A DNA stretch of 20,696 bases, taken from the NCBI GenBank assembly GCA_948742005.1, contig CAPYQR010000009.1:1-20696 (forward strand), given 5' to 3'. Below the pieces are notes generated by a model. That model was not told the DNA's origin and did not search any database. It saw nothing but the letters and a program-made list of their open reading frames with translations. This DNA is from an uncultured bacterium. Its GTDB lineage: Bacteria > Cyanobacteriota > Vampirovibrionia > Gastranaerophilales > Gastranaerophilaceae. Position numbers and translations under genes: made by a program. This document shows, piece by piece, positions 5,936 through 13,836 of this stretch; position 1 is the first letter of the stretch, and the number at the start of each line of letters is the position of its first letter.

Positions 5936-7324
5936 ATGATTAAATTAAATGACGAAATAATTGTAAAAATAGAAAAAATTACCTTTGGCGGGCTTGCTTT
6001 AGCGCGATATGGCGAAGAAAAATTTGTTGTTTTCGTTGAGGGAGCGCTCAGGGATGAAGTTTTAAAAGTTAAAATTGTTAAATTAAATAAAAAATACGCG
6101 CGCGCGGAAATAATTGAAATAATTGAACCCTCAAAACACAGAATCAACCCACCCTGTGCATTGTACAACGTCTGCGGAAGCTGTGATAATCAAATTTGTG
6201 ATTATGATTATTCAATTGAAGAAAAAACATCAATTTTAAAAGATATTTTTTCTTCAATTGTTGGTGATAAAGTTTTTGATTGTATAAAATCGCCCAAAAG
6301 TTTTTCCTATCGTTGTAAAATTCAATATCCCGCGCGTCAGACTAAAAATTCAAAAAGGATTTTACTTGGTTATTATAAAAAAAATTCCCATGATTTAATA
6401 AACATCAAATTCTGCCCGATTCAACCCGAAGCAGGTAATGAAATTGCAAAAATAATAAGAGAAGAATTTTTCTTTGATTGTTATTGCGAAAAAACAAACA
6501 AAGGACTTTTGAAAAATGTTTTATTAAGGATTTCAAATAATGAAAAAGAAGTCTTGTTGACTTTTGTTTTGAATTGCGATGAAAATCAATATTTAAAGTT
6601 TTATAAAACAAAATTTGAACAATTGGCGCAAAAAATCATTGAAATTAAAAATGAAATTAAGGGAATTTGTGTTAATTTTAACAATCAAAAAACAAATAAA
6701 ATCTTGGGTGAAAAAACACTTCTTATTAAAGGAATAAACTATATAATCGAAAACTTAAAAGATAAAAAATATAAAATTTCCTCTTCTTCGTTTTTTCAGG
6801 TAAATCCTTTGAGTGCGGTTAATTTATTTGATGTTGTAAAAAATAATATCAAACAAAACTCAACAATTTTAGATGCCTATGGTGGTGTTGGTGCTATCGG
6901 GATTTATTTAAGTGAAAAAGCAAGTAAAATTACTCTTGTTGAGGAAAATAAAGATGCAATTTTAATGGCGGGAGAGAATTTCAAGTTAAATAATATTGAA
7001 AACTATGAAATTTTTGAGGGTGATGCAAAAAAACATCTTTCAAATTTTGTAAAAGAAAAAAGAACTTTTGATTATGTAATTTTAGACCCGCCAAGGCAAG
7101 GATGTGAACAAAGCGCACTAAAAACTCTATCTTTACTTGCAAAAAATATTATCTATATCTCCTGTAATCCGCAGACTCTAAAAAGAGATATGGAGATTTT
7201 AATTAAAGATAATTTTATCCCCCAATTTGTCCAGGGTGTTGATTTATTTCCCCAAACACATCATATAGAGGCGGTTTCGTTATTTATAAAAAAGAAAATG
7301 ATTAATGAGAGGAAAGATGGATAA
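5936..7324 (+). CDS. rlmD: 23S rRNA (uracil-5)-methyltransferase, RlmD/RumA family
   Basis: 462 residues. Methylates C5 of a specific uridine in 23S rRNA using SAM. An N-terminal TRAM-like beta barrel (1-65) is followed by [4Fe-4S] ligands C74-x5-C80-x2-C83 and C160 (KFCPIQPE). The catalytic domain has SSSFFQVNP (282-291), SAM motif I LDAYGGVGAIG (312-322), DPPRQGC (384-390), the nucleophile Cys410 in YISCNPQTL and the base Glu445 in HHIEAV. Fold and residues are clear; which uridine is modified (RlmD or RlmCD type) cannot be told from one sequence. The start lacks a Shine-Dalgarno and sits two bases after the predicted transcription start. The stop overlaps gmhA (ATGGATAA). Slightly longer than E. 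coli RlmD, with a short Lys-rich tail. Confidence 0.93.
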   Translation: MIKLNDEIIVKIEKITFGGLALARYGEEKFVVFVEGALRDEVLKVKIVKLNKKYARAEIIEIIEPSKHRINPPCALYNVCGSCDNQICDYDYSIEEKTSILKDIFSSIVGDKVFDCIKSPKSFSYRCKIQYPARQTKNSKRILLGYYKKNSHDLINIKFCPIQPEAGNEIAKIIREEFFFDCYCEKTNKGLLKNVLLRISNNEKEVLLTFVLNCDENQYLKFYKTKFEQLAQKIIEIKNEIKGICVNFNNQKTNKILGEKTLLIKGINYIIENLKDKKYKISSSSFFQVNPLSAVNLFDVVKNNIKQNSTILDAYGGVGAIGIYLSEKASKITLVEENKDAILMAGENFKLNNIENYEIFEGDAKKHLSNFVKEKRTFDYVILDPPRQGCEQSALKTLSLLAKNIIYISCNPQTLKRDMEILIKDNFIPQFVQGVDLFPQTHHIEAVSLFIKKKMINERKDG

Positions 7325-7874
7325 AAAAATTGTTGAATTAATTAAATCAAGACAGCAAAATTTTAAACTTTTAGAAAACAAGGCTTCTGAAATTAAATCT
7401 GCTGTTGAAATTATCTGCTGTGCATTTCGAGCGGGAAATAAAATTTTCTTTTGCGGAAACGGAGGCTCTGCAAGTGATTCTAATCATTTAGCGTGTGAAT
7501 TTATTTCAAAATTTAAAAAAATAAGAAAGTCTTTTCCCTCAATTTCGCTTTGTGCTAATAATTCAATAATGACAGCGATTTCTAACGATTTTTCTTTTGA
7601 CGATGTTTTTAAAAGACAAATTGAGGGCTTAGGACAAAAAAACGATGTTTTAATTGGTATTTCAACAAGCGGCAAGAGCAAAAATGTCTTAAACGCACTA
7701 AATTTTGCTAAAAATAAAGGTCTAAAGACGATTTTTTTAACAGGAGAAGAAAAGACACATTTTGATTTTGATTTAGAAATTAATACTCCCTCAAAGGCAA
7801 CCGAACAAATTCAAGAAATGCATATCGCGCTCGGGCATATAATTTGTGAATTATGTGAAGAAGAATTTGATTAG
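7317..7874 (+). CDS. gmhA: Sedoheptulose-7-phosphate isomerase
   Basis: 185 residues. Converts sedoheptulose 7-phosphate to D-glycero-D-manno-heptose 7-phosphate, the first step toward ADP-heptose for LPS core or other surface glycans; the enzyme works as a cytosolic tetramer. SIS-fold motifs are clear: CGNGGSASDSNHLACEF (46-62) with the expected active-site His57 and Glu61, GISTSGKSKNV (114-124) for phosphate binding, and ATEQIQEMHIALGH (161-174) with the C-terminal catalytic His174. I chose the ATG at 7317 over an in-frame ATG at 7305 because GAGAGG (7307-7312) precedes it and the length then fits the family. It overlaps the rlmD stop and is probably co-transcribed. It ends only 4 bases from the convergent fliI stop. 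Confidence 0.93.
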   Translation: MDKKIVELIKSRQQNFKLLENKASEIKSAVEIICCAFRAGNKIFFCGNGGSASDSNHLACEFISKFKKIRKSFPSISLCANNSIMTAISNDFSFDDVFKRQIEGLGQKNDVLIGISTSGKSKNVLNALNFAKNKGLKTIFLTGEEKTHFDFDLEINTPSKATEQIQEMHIALGHIICELCEEEFD

Positions 7875-7878
7875 ACTT

Positions 7879-9177
7879 TTATAAATTTGATATTTTTATT
7901 AATTCATCAACAATTTCATCAAAATCTGCTTTAAAATCAGCTCCTTGTTTTAAAAATTCATCAATAACATCAATTAATTCAATTGCTTTATCGACATTTT
8001 TATCGCTTCCTTTAGCATAAGCGCCAATGTTGATTAAATCTTCATTTTTTTTGTATTGTGCTATTAAATTTCTGATTATTCCTGCTGCATTTTTTTGTTC
8101 TTTGCTTACAATGTTGTTCATAACACGTGAAATGCTTGCTAAAACATCAATAGCCGGATAATGATTTTTATGTGCAAGTGCACGCGATAAAACAATGTGC
8201 CCGTCTAAAATACTTCTTGCAGCATCTGCAACAGGTTCATTCATATCATCACCCTCAACAAGAACTGTGTATAATCCTGTTATTGTTCCGAATTTATTAG
8301 CACCTGCACGTTCTAAAAATTTTGGTAAAAGAGCAAAAACAGACGGAGTATAGCCTCTTGTTGCAGGAGGTTCGCCAACGGCAAGCCCGACTTCTCTTTG
8401 CGCAAGTGCAATACGCGTTACACTATCAAGCATAAAAAGAACATCTTTACCTTTATCTCTAAAATATTCTGCAATTGCACAGGCGACAAATGAGGCTTTA
8501 ATTTTAACAAGCGCAGGCTGTTCGGATGTTGCACAAACAACGATTGAGCGCTTCATACCCTCTTCGCCCATGGTGTTTTCGATAAATTCGCGAACTTCTC
8601 TTCCCCGCTCACCAATAAGGGCAATAACATTGATATCGGCTTTTGTATTTTTTGCTATCATTGCTAAAGTTGTAGATTTTCCAACGCCCGAACCTGCAAA
8701 AATCCCTACCCTTTGTCCTTTTCCTATTGTAATTAATCCGTCAATTGCTTTTAGACCGAGGGGAAGAACTTCGTCAATCGGTTTTCTGTCCATTGGGTTA
8801 ATTATTTTAGCGTTTGTCGGGTAATAATCGTCGGGAATTATTTCGCCTTTGTTGTCAATAGGGTTTCCAAGCCCGTCTAAAACACGTCCTAAAAGAGAAG
8901 TTGAAACTTTTACTTTCATCTGTGTTCCGCTGTTAATAACTCTATCGCCTGCTTGTAACCCCTCCATAGACCCCAGAGGCATTAATAAAACCTTTTCTTG
9001 CCTAAAACCTACAACTTCAGCAAGAATTGTATTTTTGTTTTGAATAAAACATAAATCCCCAATTGAAGATTCAGGTCCGTCTGCTACGATTGTTAAACCG
9101 ATTATTTCAACAATTTTGCCTGTTTTTTGAATTGTGTTAGAGTTATTTATAATTTTATTTAAATCAATTAATTTCAT
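7879..9177 (-). CDS. fliI: Flagellar export ATPase FliI
   Basis: 432 residues, normal for FliI. The hexameric ATPase energises and regulates export of flagellar subunits at the cytoplasmic face of the basal body. Walker A is AGSGVGKST (161-169), the catalytic-glutamate segment is IGERGREVREF (about 188-198), and the Walker B-like strand is DVLFMLDSVTR. The N-terminal beta-barrel domain occupies about 1-95. SctN (type III secretion) is closely related, but the neighbours fliF, fliG and fliH settle the flagellar assignment. It follows fliH by 11 bases with a poor Shine-Dalgarno, so coupling to fliH translation is likely. It is the last gene of the operon; no fliJ follows, and the gene meets gmhA tail to tail. 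Confidence 0.95.
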   Translation of the reverse strand: MKLIDLNKIINNSNTIQKTGKIVEIIGLTIVADGPESSIGDLCFIQNKNTILAEVVGFRQEKVLLMPLGSMEGLQAGDRVINSGTQMKVKVSTSLLGRVLDGLGNPIDNKGEIIPDDYYPTNAKIINPMDRKPIDEVLPLGLKAIDGLITIGKGQRVGIFAGSGVGKSTTLAMIAKNTKADINVIALIGERGREVREFIENTMGEEGMKRSIVVCATSEQPALVKIKASFVACAIAEYFRDKGKDVLFMLDSVTRIALAQREVGLAVGEPPATRGYTPSVFALLPKFLERAGANKFGTITGLYTVLVEGDDMNEPVADAARSILDGHIVLSRALAHKNHYPAIDVLASISRVMNNIVSKEQKNAAGIIRNLIAQYKKNEDLINIGAYAKGSDKNVDKAIELIDVIDEFLKQGADFKADFDEIVDELIKISNL

Positions 9178-9188
9178 TTTTATTAAAT

Positions 9189-10151
9189 TTATTCTTCTTT
9201 TTTAATTTCATTTTGAGAATCAATATAATCGTTTAAATCAAGCTGTGCGTTTTTTGTTTTGTCGAAAATTTCTCTTACAATTACATCCAGTTGAGATTTT
9301 ATTGATGCATCAAATCTTTCTTTTAAATTTTCAACAATGATTGTATCATCAGCATATTTCGGGTTATAGACAAGTTTGAAATTTTCATATTGTTTGAAAT
9401 CTTCAAAATTAAATTTGTTTTTTGAAGTTTCAGTATTATCATCTTCTTCTAATTTTTTGTTTTGAAGCTCAAATAAAAGTTTTGCATATTTTTCACTTGT
9501 GATAATTGTAATATCTTCTTTTTTTTCAAGTTTTTGAATTGTTGATTTAATTATTTTATCAATGGATTGTGAGTCAATATTTTTTAATAAAATTTTCTCG
9601 CTGATGTTTATGATAATGTCTAAAATATCTTTTGATGCGGATTTTAGTATTTTTTCTTTTATTTCGAAATTTTGTCCAATAAATTTTGAAAAATTTTCGA
9701 TTTTTTCTTTTAATTCTTCTTGGATTTTTTCTAAACCGTCTTTGTGTCCTTCTTCGTAACCTTGTTTTGCTGCTTGTGTTTGTAAATTTTCAAGTTCTTC
9801 TTTTGACGAGGTTAAAAGCCCGCTTGCTTCTTGTTTTGCTGCGTTGAGGGTTTCATCTGCCTCATTTTGCGCATTTTCAAGGATTTTTTGAGCTTCATTT
9901 TTTGCTTTTTTGATTATTTCATCCGCCTCATTTTGCGCATTTTCAAGGATTTCGTTTACTTCTTCAATTTGTGTTTCTTGTGGAATTTCTTCTGTTTCTT
10001 CGTTATTTAAAACATCAATTTGTTCAGATTCCGTATTTAAATTTTCATCAAATACATCATCATTTTGGTTGTCAAAAAGATGATTTTTATCAAATTTAAT
10101 CAAAAAATCATCATCATCAAAGAGAATTTTATCGGATTTTATTTTATTCAA
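9189..10151 (-). CDS. fliH: FliH-like flagellar export regulator with five 11-residue coiled-coil repeats
   Basis: 320 residues, longer than E. coli FliH (about 235). FliH binds FliI and FliN, regulates the ATPase and acts as the peripheral stalk of the export machine. Residues 1-65 are acidic and low-complexity. Residues 66-120 are five tandem hendecads, four of which end in NEA or QEA (NEILENAQNEA, DEIIKKAKNEA, QKILENAQNEA, DETLNAAKQEA, then SGLLTSSKEEL), a right-handed coiled-coil pattern. GYEEGHKDGL (131-140) is the usual FliH signature before the C-terminal globular domain. The start is TTG at 10151, overlapping the end of fliG by 8 bases, with AGAGGA about 8 bases upstream; no in-frame ATG lies near it. 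The assignment rests on the signature, coiled coil and position. Confidence 0.85.
   Translation of the reverse strand: MNKIKSDKILFDDDDFLIKFDKNHLFDNQNDDVFDENLNTESEQIDVLNNEETEEIPQETQIEEVNEILENAQNEADEIIKKAKNEAQKILENAQNEADETLNAAKQEASGLLTSSKEELENLQTQAAKQGYEEGHKDGLEKIQEELKEKIENFSKFIGQNFEIKEKILKSASKDILDIIINISEKILLKNIDSQSIDKIIKSTIQKLEKKEDITIITSEKYAKLLFELQNKKLEEDDNTETSKNKFNFEDFKQYENFKLVYNPKYADDTIIVENLKERFDASIKSQLDVIVREIFDKTKNAQLDLNDYIDSQNEIKKEE
9792..9956 (-). repeat. Tandem 33-base repeat units encoding FliH hendecads
   Basis: Five 33-base units encode residues 66-120 of FliH. Units one and three are nearly identical at DNA level: a 26-base match at 9861-9886 and 9927-9952, exactly 66 bases apart. 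The other units have diverged. This suggests duplication of a two-unit (66-base) block. Confidence 0.7.
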
Positions 10152-11166
10152 TTAATTCATCCTCTTGTTCGTTACGATAAATCGTAACTTCACCTACTGC
10201 TTCAAGAGCTTTTATCATTCCGACAACTTTAGATTGTGCCTTTTGAACTTCTTTTGTTCTGACAGGGCCCATGTATTCCATATCTTCCAGCAAAATTGCC
10301 TGTGCGCGTTCTGACATATTTTTCAGTATTTTTTGTTTTACTTCGCCTTTTGAACCTTTCAAAGAAAGCGCTAATTCTCTGGTATCAACTTCTCTTAGAA
10401 CTCTTTGAATAGATGAATCATCCAATTGAACAATATCTTCAAAAACAAACATAAGACTTCTGACATCTTCGGCTAAATCGGGTTTTTCGACTTCCATTGT
10501 ATCGATTACATTTCTTTCGGTTGAACGGTCGGTGCTGTTTAAGATATCGGCTAATGTTTTTGTTCCGCCGGCTTTTGAAAAATCAGATGCTACAATGTTT
10601 GAAAATCTTGATTCTACGATTTTTTCAACTTCCGAGATAATTTCAGGGTTTGTTGTTTCCATTTGAGCGATTTTAAGCGCAACTTTATATTGAACATTAG
10701 GTGCAAGACAATTTAAGACTTTTGCTGATTGTTCCGGTTTTAAATATGCTAAAATAAGCGCGATTAATTGCGGATTTTCGTTTTGAAAAGAAGTTGCGAG
10801 CTGAATCGGGTCAGCTTCGTTGAAAAATTGAAAAGGATTAGAGTTTAAAATTGTAACAAGACGGTTTAAAATATCGTTTGCTTCAGTTGAACCATAAGCT
10901 TTTTCAAGCAGTTCTTTTGCATAATTCATCCCGCCTGCAGCAAGCATGGACGAAGCCTGAAAAACAGCATGAAACTCGTCAACAATTGCTTCTATAACAT
11001 CTTGCGGCAATTTGCTTAAACCTGCAATTTCAATTGTTATTTGTTCAAGTGTTGCATCATCTTCTATATTTTTCATAACTTCAGAAGCAGCGCTCGGTCC
11101 TAATGTGATTAAGAGTGCTGCAACTTTTTGTGTTGGTGTCATTTGTTCTAAACGAATATTTGCCAT
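10144..11166 (-). CDS. fliG: Flagellar motor switch protein FliG
   Basis: 340 residues, normal length. FliG joins the MS ring (FliF) through its N-terminal domain and transmits torque from the stators through charged residues of its C-terminal domain. Seen: the N-terminal LEQMTPTQKVAALLITLGP segment (6-24), the middle-domain motif usually EHPQ but here ENPQ, the MFVFEDI segment before the C-terminal domain, and the torque region with conserved charges (REVDTRELALSLKG, then LEDMEYMGPVR). The His-to-Asn change in EHPQ lies at a surface involved in contacts with FliM and could be tolerated. It follows fliF by 24 bases and overlaps fliH by 8. The Shine-Dalgarno is weak (AAAGAAAG). Confidence 0.95.
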   Translation of the reverse strand: MANIRLEQMTPTQKVAALLITLGPSAASEVMKNIEDDATLEQITIEIAGLSKLPQDVIEAIVDEFHAVFQASSMLAAGGMNYAKELLEKAYGSTEANDILNRLVTILNSNPFQFFNEADPIQLATSFQNENPQLIALILAYLKPEQSAKVLNCLAPNVQYKVALKIAQMETTNPEIISEVEKIVESRFSNIVASDFSKAGGTKTLADILNSTDRSTERNVIDTMEVEKPDLAEDVRSLMFVFEDIVQLDDSSIQRVLREVDTRELALSLKGSKGEVKQKILKNMSERAQAILLEDMEYMGPVRTKEVQKAQSKVVGMIKALEAVGEVTIYRNEQEDELIE

Positions 11167-11190
11167 TTTTTCAGTTTTGATTATCTTTCT

Positions 11191-12969
11191 TTATTCTTTA
11201 ATATATGAAGTTAAAATTCTTGCTGCTTCTTCAGGGTTGCCTAAAATTGTATTAATAATTTCACCTTTCTTTTTATCAATCGCAGAGGCGTATTGGATAT
11301 CTTGTTGGAAAAAGTCCTCGGGGTTTGTTTTGTTTTGCTGTAAAACAAGATATGGGTCAAACTGCGGCAGAGAAGCTTCTTGTTCATCTTCGTCTTCTTG
11401 TTTTACTTCAACGGGTTTGAAAACTCCGCTAAAGCTGCGAAATGCAATCAGGCTGATTATTAAAACAACAAAAACCGGGAAAATATTTTTAAAGATAAAT
11501 GTTAAAATTTCAAGAGTAAATTCTCTCTGGCGGAGTTTATCTTCTTTTATTTCCTGCGTGTTGTCAATTCCTGTGAATTTTAAGCTTGAAACATTAACAA
11601 CATCTCCCCGTGCTAAATCCATGCCTGCTGCTGCGATAACGAGGTTTTGAATTTCTTGTTTTTCAGCTTCCGTTAAAATTTTATTAACTGCAACAGCAAC
11701 GCTCATCCTCACAACTGAACCGGGAGCATAAACTACTTGTTTGATTTCTTTTGTAACAGCGTAAGTTGTTGCTTGTTTTTCTTTTTCATAGCTTAATTTT
11801 CTAACATCATCATCACTGTTTCCCTTTGCGTTTTGGTCAAAATTAAGTGTTTTATTTGGCGTTGCATTCAACGGTGCTGAAGCGACATTTGGGTCTTGTG
11901 CCAATTGTGCTTGTGTTTGGGCTTCGGCTGTAGATTGAGGTTGATTTTGTGTGTTTTGTTCTATTTGACCGTTTAAAGGCTGTTGGTTTTGAGTGTTTTG
12001 CGTATTTTGATTGTTTTGAGTGTTATTTTGCTGATTTGTATTTTGATTTGAGGGTAATTGCTGCGGGTTTGAATAAACTTCTTTTTCACCCTGGCTTGAG
12101 ATTATTATTCCTGCGTTTGTGTCTTTGTTCGGGGTGTAGCTTTCAATTGTTGAACGGGTTTGATTAAAATCCATAACAGTTGAAACCTGAACCGAAACAT
12201 TATCTTTTCCCATTATTGTTTCAAGAGTATCTTGGATTTTTTTGCTTGCTTCTTTTTCAAAAGATGTTCTATAGCTTTGCATGTCTGAAGAATTTTTTGA
12301 AACATCTTCAGATAAAACATTTCCATACTGGTCTGTTATAAAAACTCTGTCGTTTGTTAATCTTGGAACAGAATATGCAACTAAATTTTTAATAGCCAGA
12401 ATCTGGGTCGGTTTTAGTTTGATTCCCGAATCTAAAATTAAAACAACACTTGCCGAGGGAACTTCATCTTCATCAGAAAAAATTGAACGCTCGGGTTCGG
12501 CTAATTGTACGCGGGCTTTTGTTACACCTTGTATTTTTTCGATTGAACGGGTTAATTCGCCTTGAAAAATTCTTTGTTTTGTTAATTTGTTTTTAAAATC
12601 TGTTGAACCGAGGGCTAAATCATCCAAAAGTTCAAAACCGCCCGCTGTATCTTTGATTAAATCATTTTCGGCAACAAAAAGTTTCAAATCTTCCTTGTCT
12701 TGATTTCTTACTAAAATTGCTGTTTTATCATCTGAAAGTTTAAAAGGATATCCGCTTTTTTTAAGACTTTCAGAAATTGCCGCAGCATCACGTTTTGATA
12801 AATCGGAATATAAAATGCTCCAATTAGGCTCGGTTGCTTTTATAATAAAGAAGATACCAATAACAATCATGGCAAGAATAAGCGCAAGAATTGCAAATTT
12901 TTGATTTAAATCAAGCTTCGCCCAGAGTTTTTTTATATCTTCAATAATTAATTTAGTATGTTCATTCAT
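11191..12969 (-). CDS. fliF: Flagellar MS-ring protein FliF
   Basis: 592 residues. FliF forms the MS ring in the inner membrane that houses the export gate. Membrane segments lie at about 24-44 and 488-511, with a large periplasmic part between. The first ring-building domains include LYSDLSKRDAAAI (53-65), the ELTRSIEKIQGVTKARVQLA segment (138-157) and a VVLILDSG strand. A Q/N-rich linker (301-360) interrupts the third ring-building region. After the second membrane segment, an acidic tail of about 80 residues ends in NPEEAARILTSYIKE, the FliG-binding motif. The ATG at 12969 has AGGA about 8-11 bases upstream; a second ATG is one codon away in another frame. It is the first gene of the fliFGHI operon. 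Confidence 0.95.
   Translation of the reverse strand: MNEHTKLIIEDIKKLWAKLDLNQKFAILALILAMIVIGIFFIIKATEPNWSILYSDLSKRDAAAISESLKKSGYPFKLSDDKTAILVRNQDKEDLKLFVAENDLIKDTAGGFELLDDLALGSTDFKNKLTKQRIFQGELTRSIEKIQGVTKARVQLAEPERSIFSDEDEVPSASVVLILDSGIKLKPTQILAIKNLVAYSVPRLTNDRVFITDQYGNVLSEDVSKNSSDMQSYRTSFEKEASKKIQDTLETIMGKDNVSVQVSTVMDFNQTRSTIESYTPNKDTNAGIIISSQGEKEVYSNPQQLPSNQNTNQQNNTQNNQNTQNTQNQQPLNGQIEQNTQNQPQSTAEAQTQAQLAQDPNVASAPLNATPNKTLNFDQNAKGNSDDDVRKLSYEKEKQATTYAVTKEIKQVVYAPGSVVRMSVAVAVNKILTEAEKQEIQNLVIAAAGMDLARGDVVNVSSLKFTGIDNTQEIKEDKLRQREFTLEILTFIFKNIFPVFVVLIISLIAFRSFSGVFKPVEVKQEDEDEQEASLPQFDPYLVLQQNKTNPEDFFQQDIQYASAIDKKKGEIINTILGNPEEAARILTSYIKE
11890..12069 (-). repeat. Q/N-rich low-complexity segment in fliF
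   Basis: Codons 301-360 of fliF are dominated by Gln, Asn and Thr, built from short recurring words such as NTQN and QNQ. At DNA level this is a run of CAAAA(C/T)A-type words (11950-12050 especially). It is predicted to be a disordered periplasmic loop of the MS ring. Confidence 0.7.
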
Positions 12970-13007
12970 TATTCTATCCTACAAAAGGCATACCTGCTCC
13001 CAATAAT

Positions 13008-13035
13008 ATAATATCTTACTTGGCGCGAATTTCAA
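13008..13035 (-). promoter_or_regulatory. Probable promoter of the fliFGHI operon
   Basis: On the minus strand TTGAAA (13035-13030), 16 bases, TATTAT (13013-13008), giving a start near 13001 and a leader of about 32 bases that contains the fliF ribosome-binding site. No GG-N10-GC sigma-54 motif or clear sigma-28 motif is present, so vegetative-type control is the simplest reading. Confidence 0.5.
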
Positions 13036-13110
13036 TTTTATTAAGAATTATTACCGAAAAATTCAAATTAATATTTTTTAATCTTTCAATTTTTAGAAAT
13101 GTTTTTAAAA

Positions 13111-13116
13111 TAAAAT
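13111..13116 (+). promoter_or_regulatory. -10 element placed for a leaderless response-regulator mRNA
   Basis: TAAAAT ends 7 bases before the ATG at 13123, so +1 would fall on the A of the start codon. No Shine-Dalgarno sequence exists upstream and no good -35 is visible. The AT-rich background makes chance matches likely, so this is only moderately supported. Confidence 0.4.
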
Positions 13117-13122
13117 TTTATT

Positions 13123-13836
13123 ATGAATAAAATATTAATAATTGACGATGACAGCGCTATTTGCGAACTTATAAAAGTTAATCTTGAATTATTGGGATAT
13201 AATTGTGAATATTCAACAGATCCTGTGCGCGGATTTGCCCTTGTAAAACAAGAAGAACCTGTTTTGGTTATTTTAGATGTTATGATGGGGAAAATAAGCG
13301 GTTATGACGTTGCGCAAAAAATAAGACAGACTCCAAATGTTTCAAAAACCCCGATTATTATGCTTACGGCACTTGGCGAACTAAACAATAAGCTTGAAGG
13401 GTTTAATTCCGGCGTTGATGATTATATGGTTAAGCCTTTTGAAATAGAAGAATTAAAAGCAAGAGTTCTTGCGCTTTTGAATCGTTCAGGGTCAAATTTT
13501 TCTTCTCTTCGTGTTAAAGAAATTTTGTCAAAGGGCGATATAACCTTGATTCCTGAAAGTTACAGTGTTCAGATTATTGATAAAAAAATTCAATTAACAC
13601 CGATTGAATTTGATATTTTAAATGTTTTAATGCAGCATGAAAATTCCATGGTTTCTTCGCGCCAATTATCAAAAGAAGTATGGGGATATGATGATGGGAA
13701 TGATACAGATACAATCAGAGTTCACATTACTCATTTAAGAGCAAAGATAGACAAGATTTCATCTTCTAAAAATAAATACATCAAAACAATCTACGGCGGA
13801 GGCTACAGGCTTATTGCCGATGGTGTTGAAAAATGA
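13123..13836 (+). CDS. OmpR/PhoB-family response regulator
   Basis: 237 residues. The receiver domain (1-118) has the acidic pocket Asp8-Asp10, the phosphorylation site Asp52 in VILDVMM, Thr82 in IIMLTALGE and Lys104 in MVKPF. The C-terminal winged-helix DNA-binding domain (about 135-232) contains LTPIEFDIL, the recognition region DTDTIRVHITHLRAKID and the ending IKTIYGGGYRL. The receiver's LTALGE and DDYMVKPF resemble cyanobacterial RpaA/RpaB-type regulators, though many families share these. No histidine kinase is adjacent. The stop overlaps the start of the protease gene in ATGA, so the two are translated together, which suggests the regulator acts in envelope control. Confidence 0.92.
   Translation: MNKILIIDDDSAICELIKVNLELLGYNCEYSTDPVRGFALVKQEEPVLVILDVMMGKISGYDVAQKIRQTPNVSKTPIIMLTALGELNNKLEGFNSGVDDYMVKPFEIEELKARVLALLNRSGSNFSSLRVKEILSKGDITLIPESYSVQIIDKKIQLTPIEFDILNVLMQHENSMVSSRQLSKEVWGYDDGNDTDTIRVHITHLRAKIDKISSSKNKYIKTIYGGGYRLIADGVEK

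Noticed and set aside
11012..11650. 212-codon open frame on the plus strand opposite fliG/fliF
   Set aside because: It is antisense to two certain genes, has a Ser/Ile/Cys-rich composition typical of reverse-frame reading, and has no ribosome-binding site.
13015..13035. Sigma-54-like TGGCGCG upstream of fliF
   Set aside because: It reads on the plus strand, away from fliF, and lacks the GC at the required 10-base spacing.
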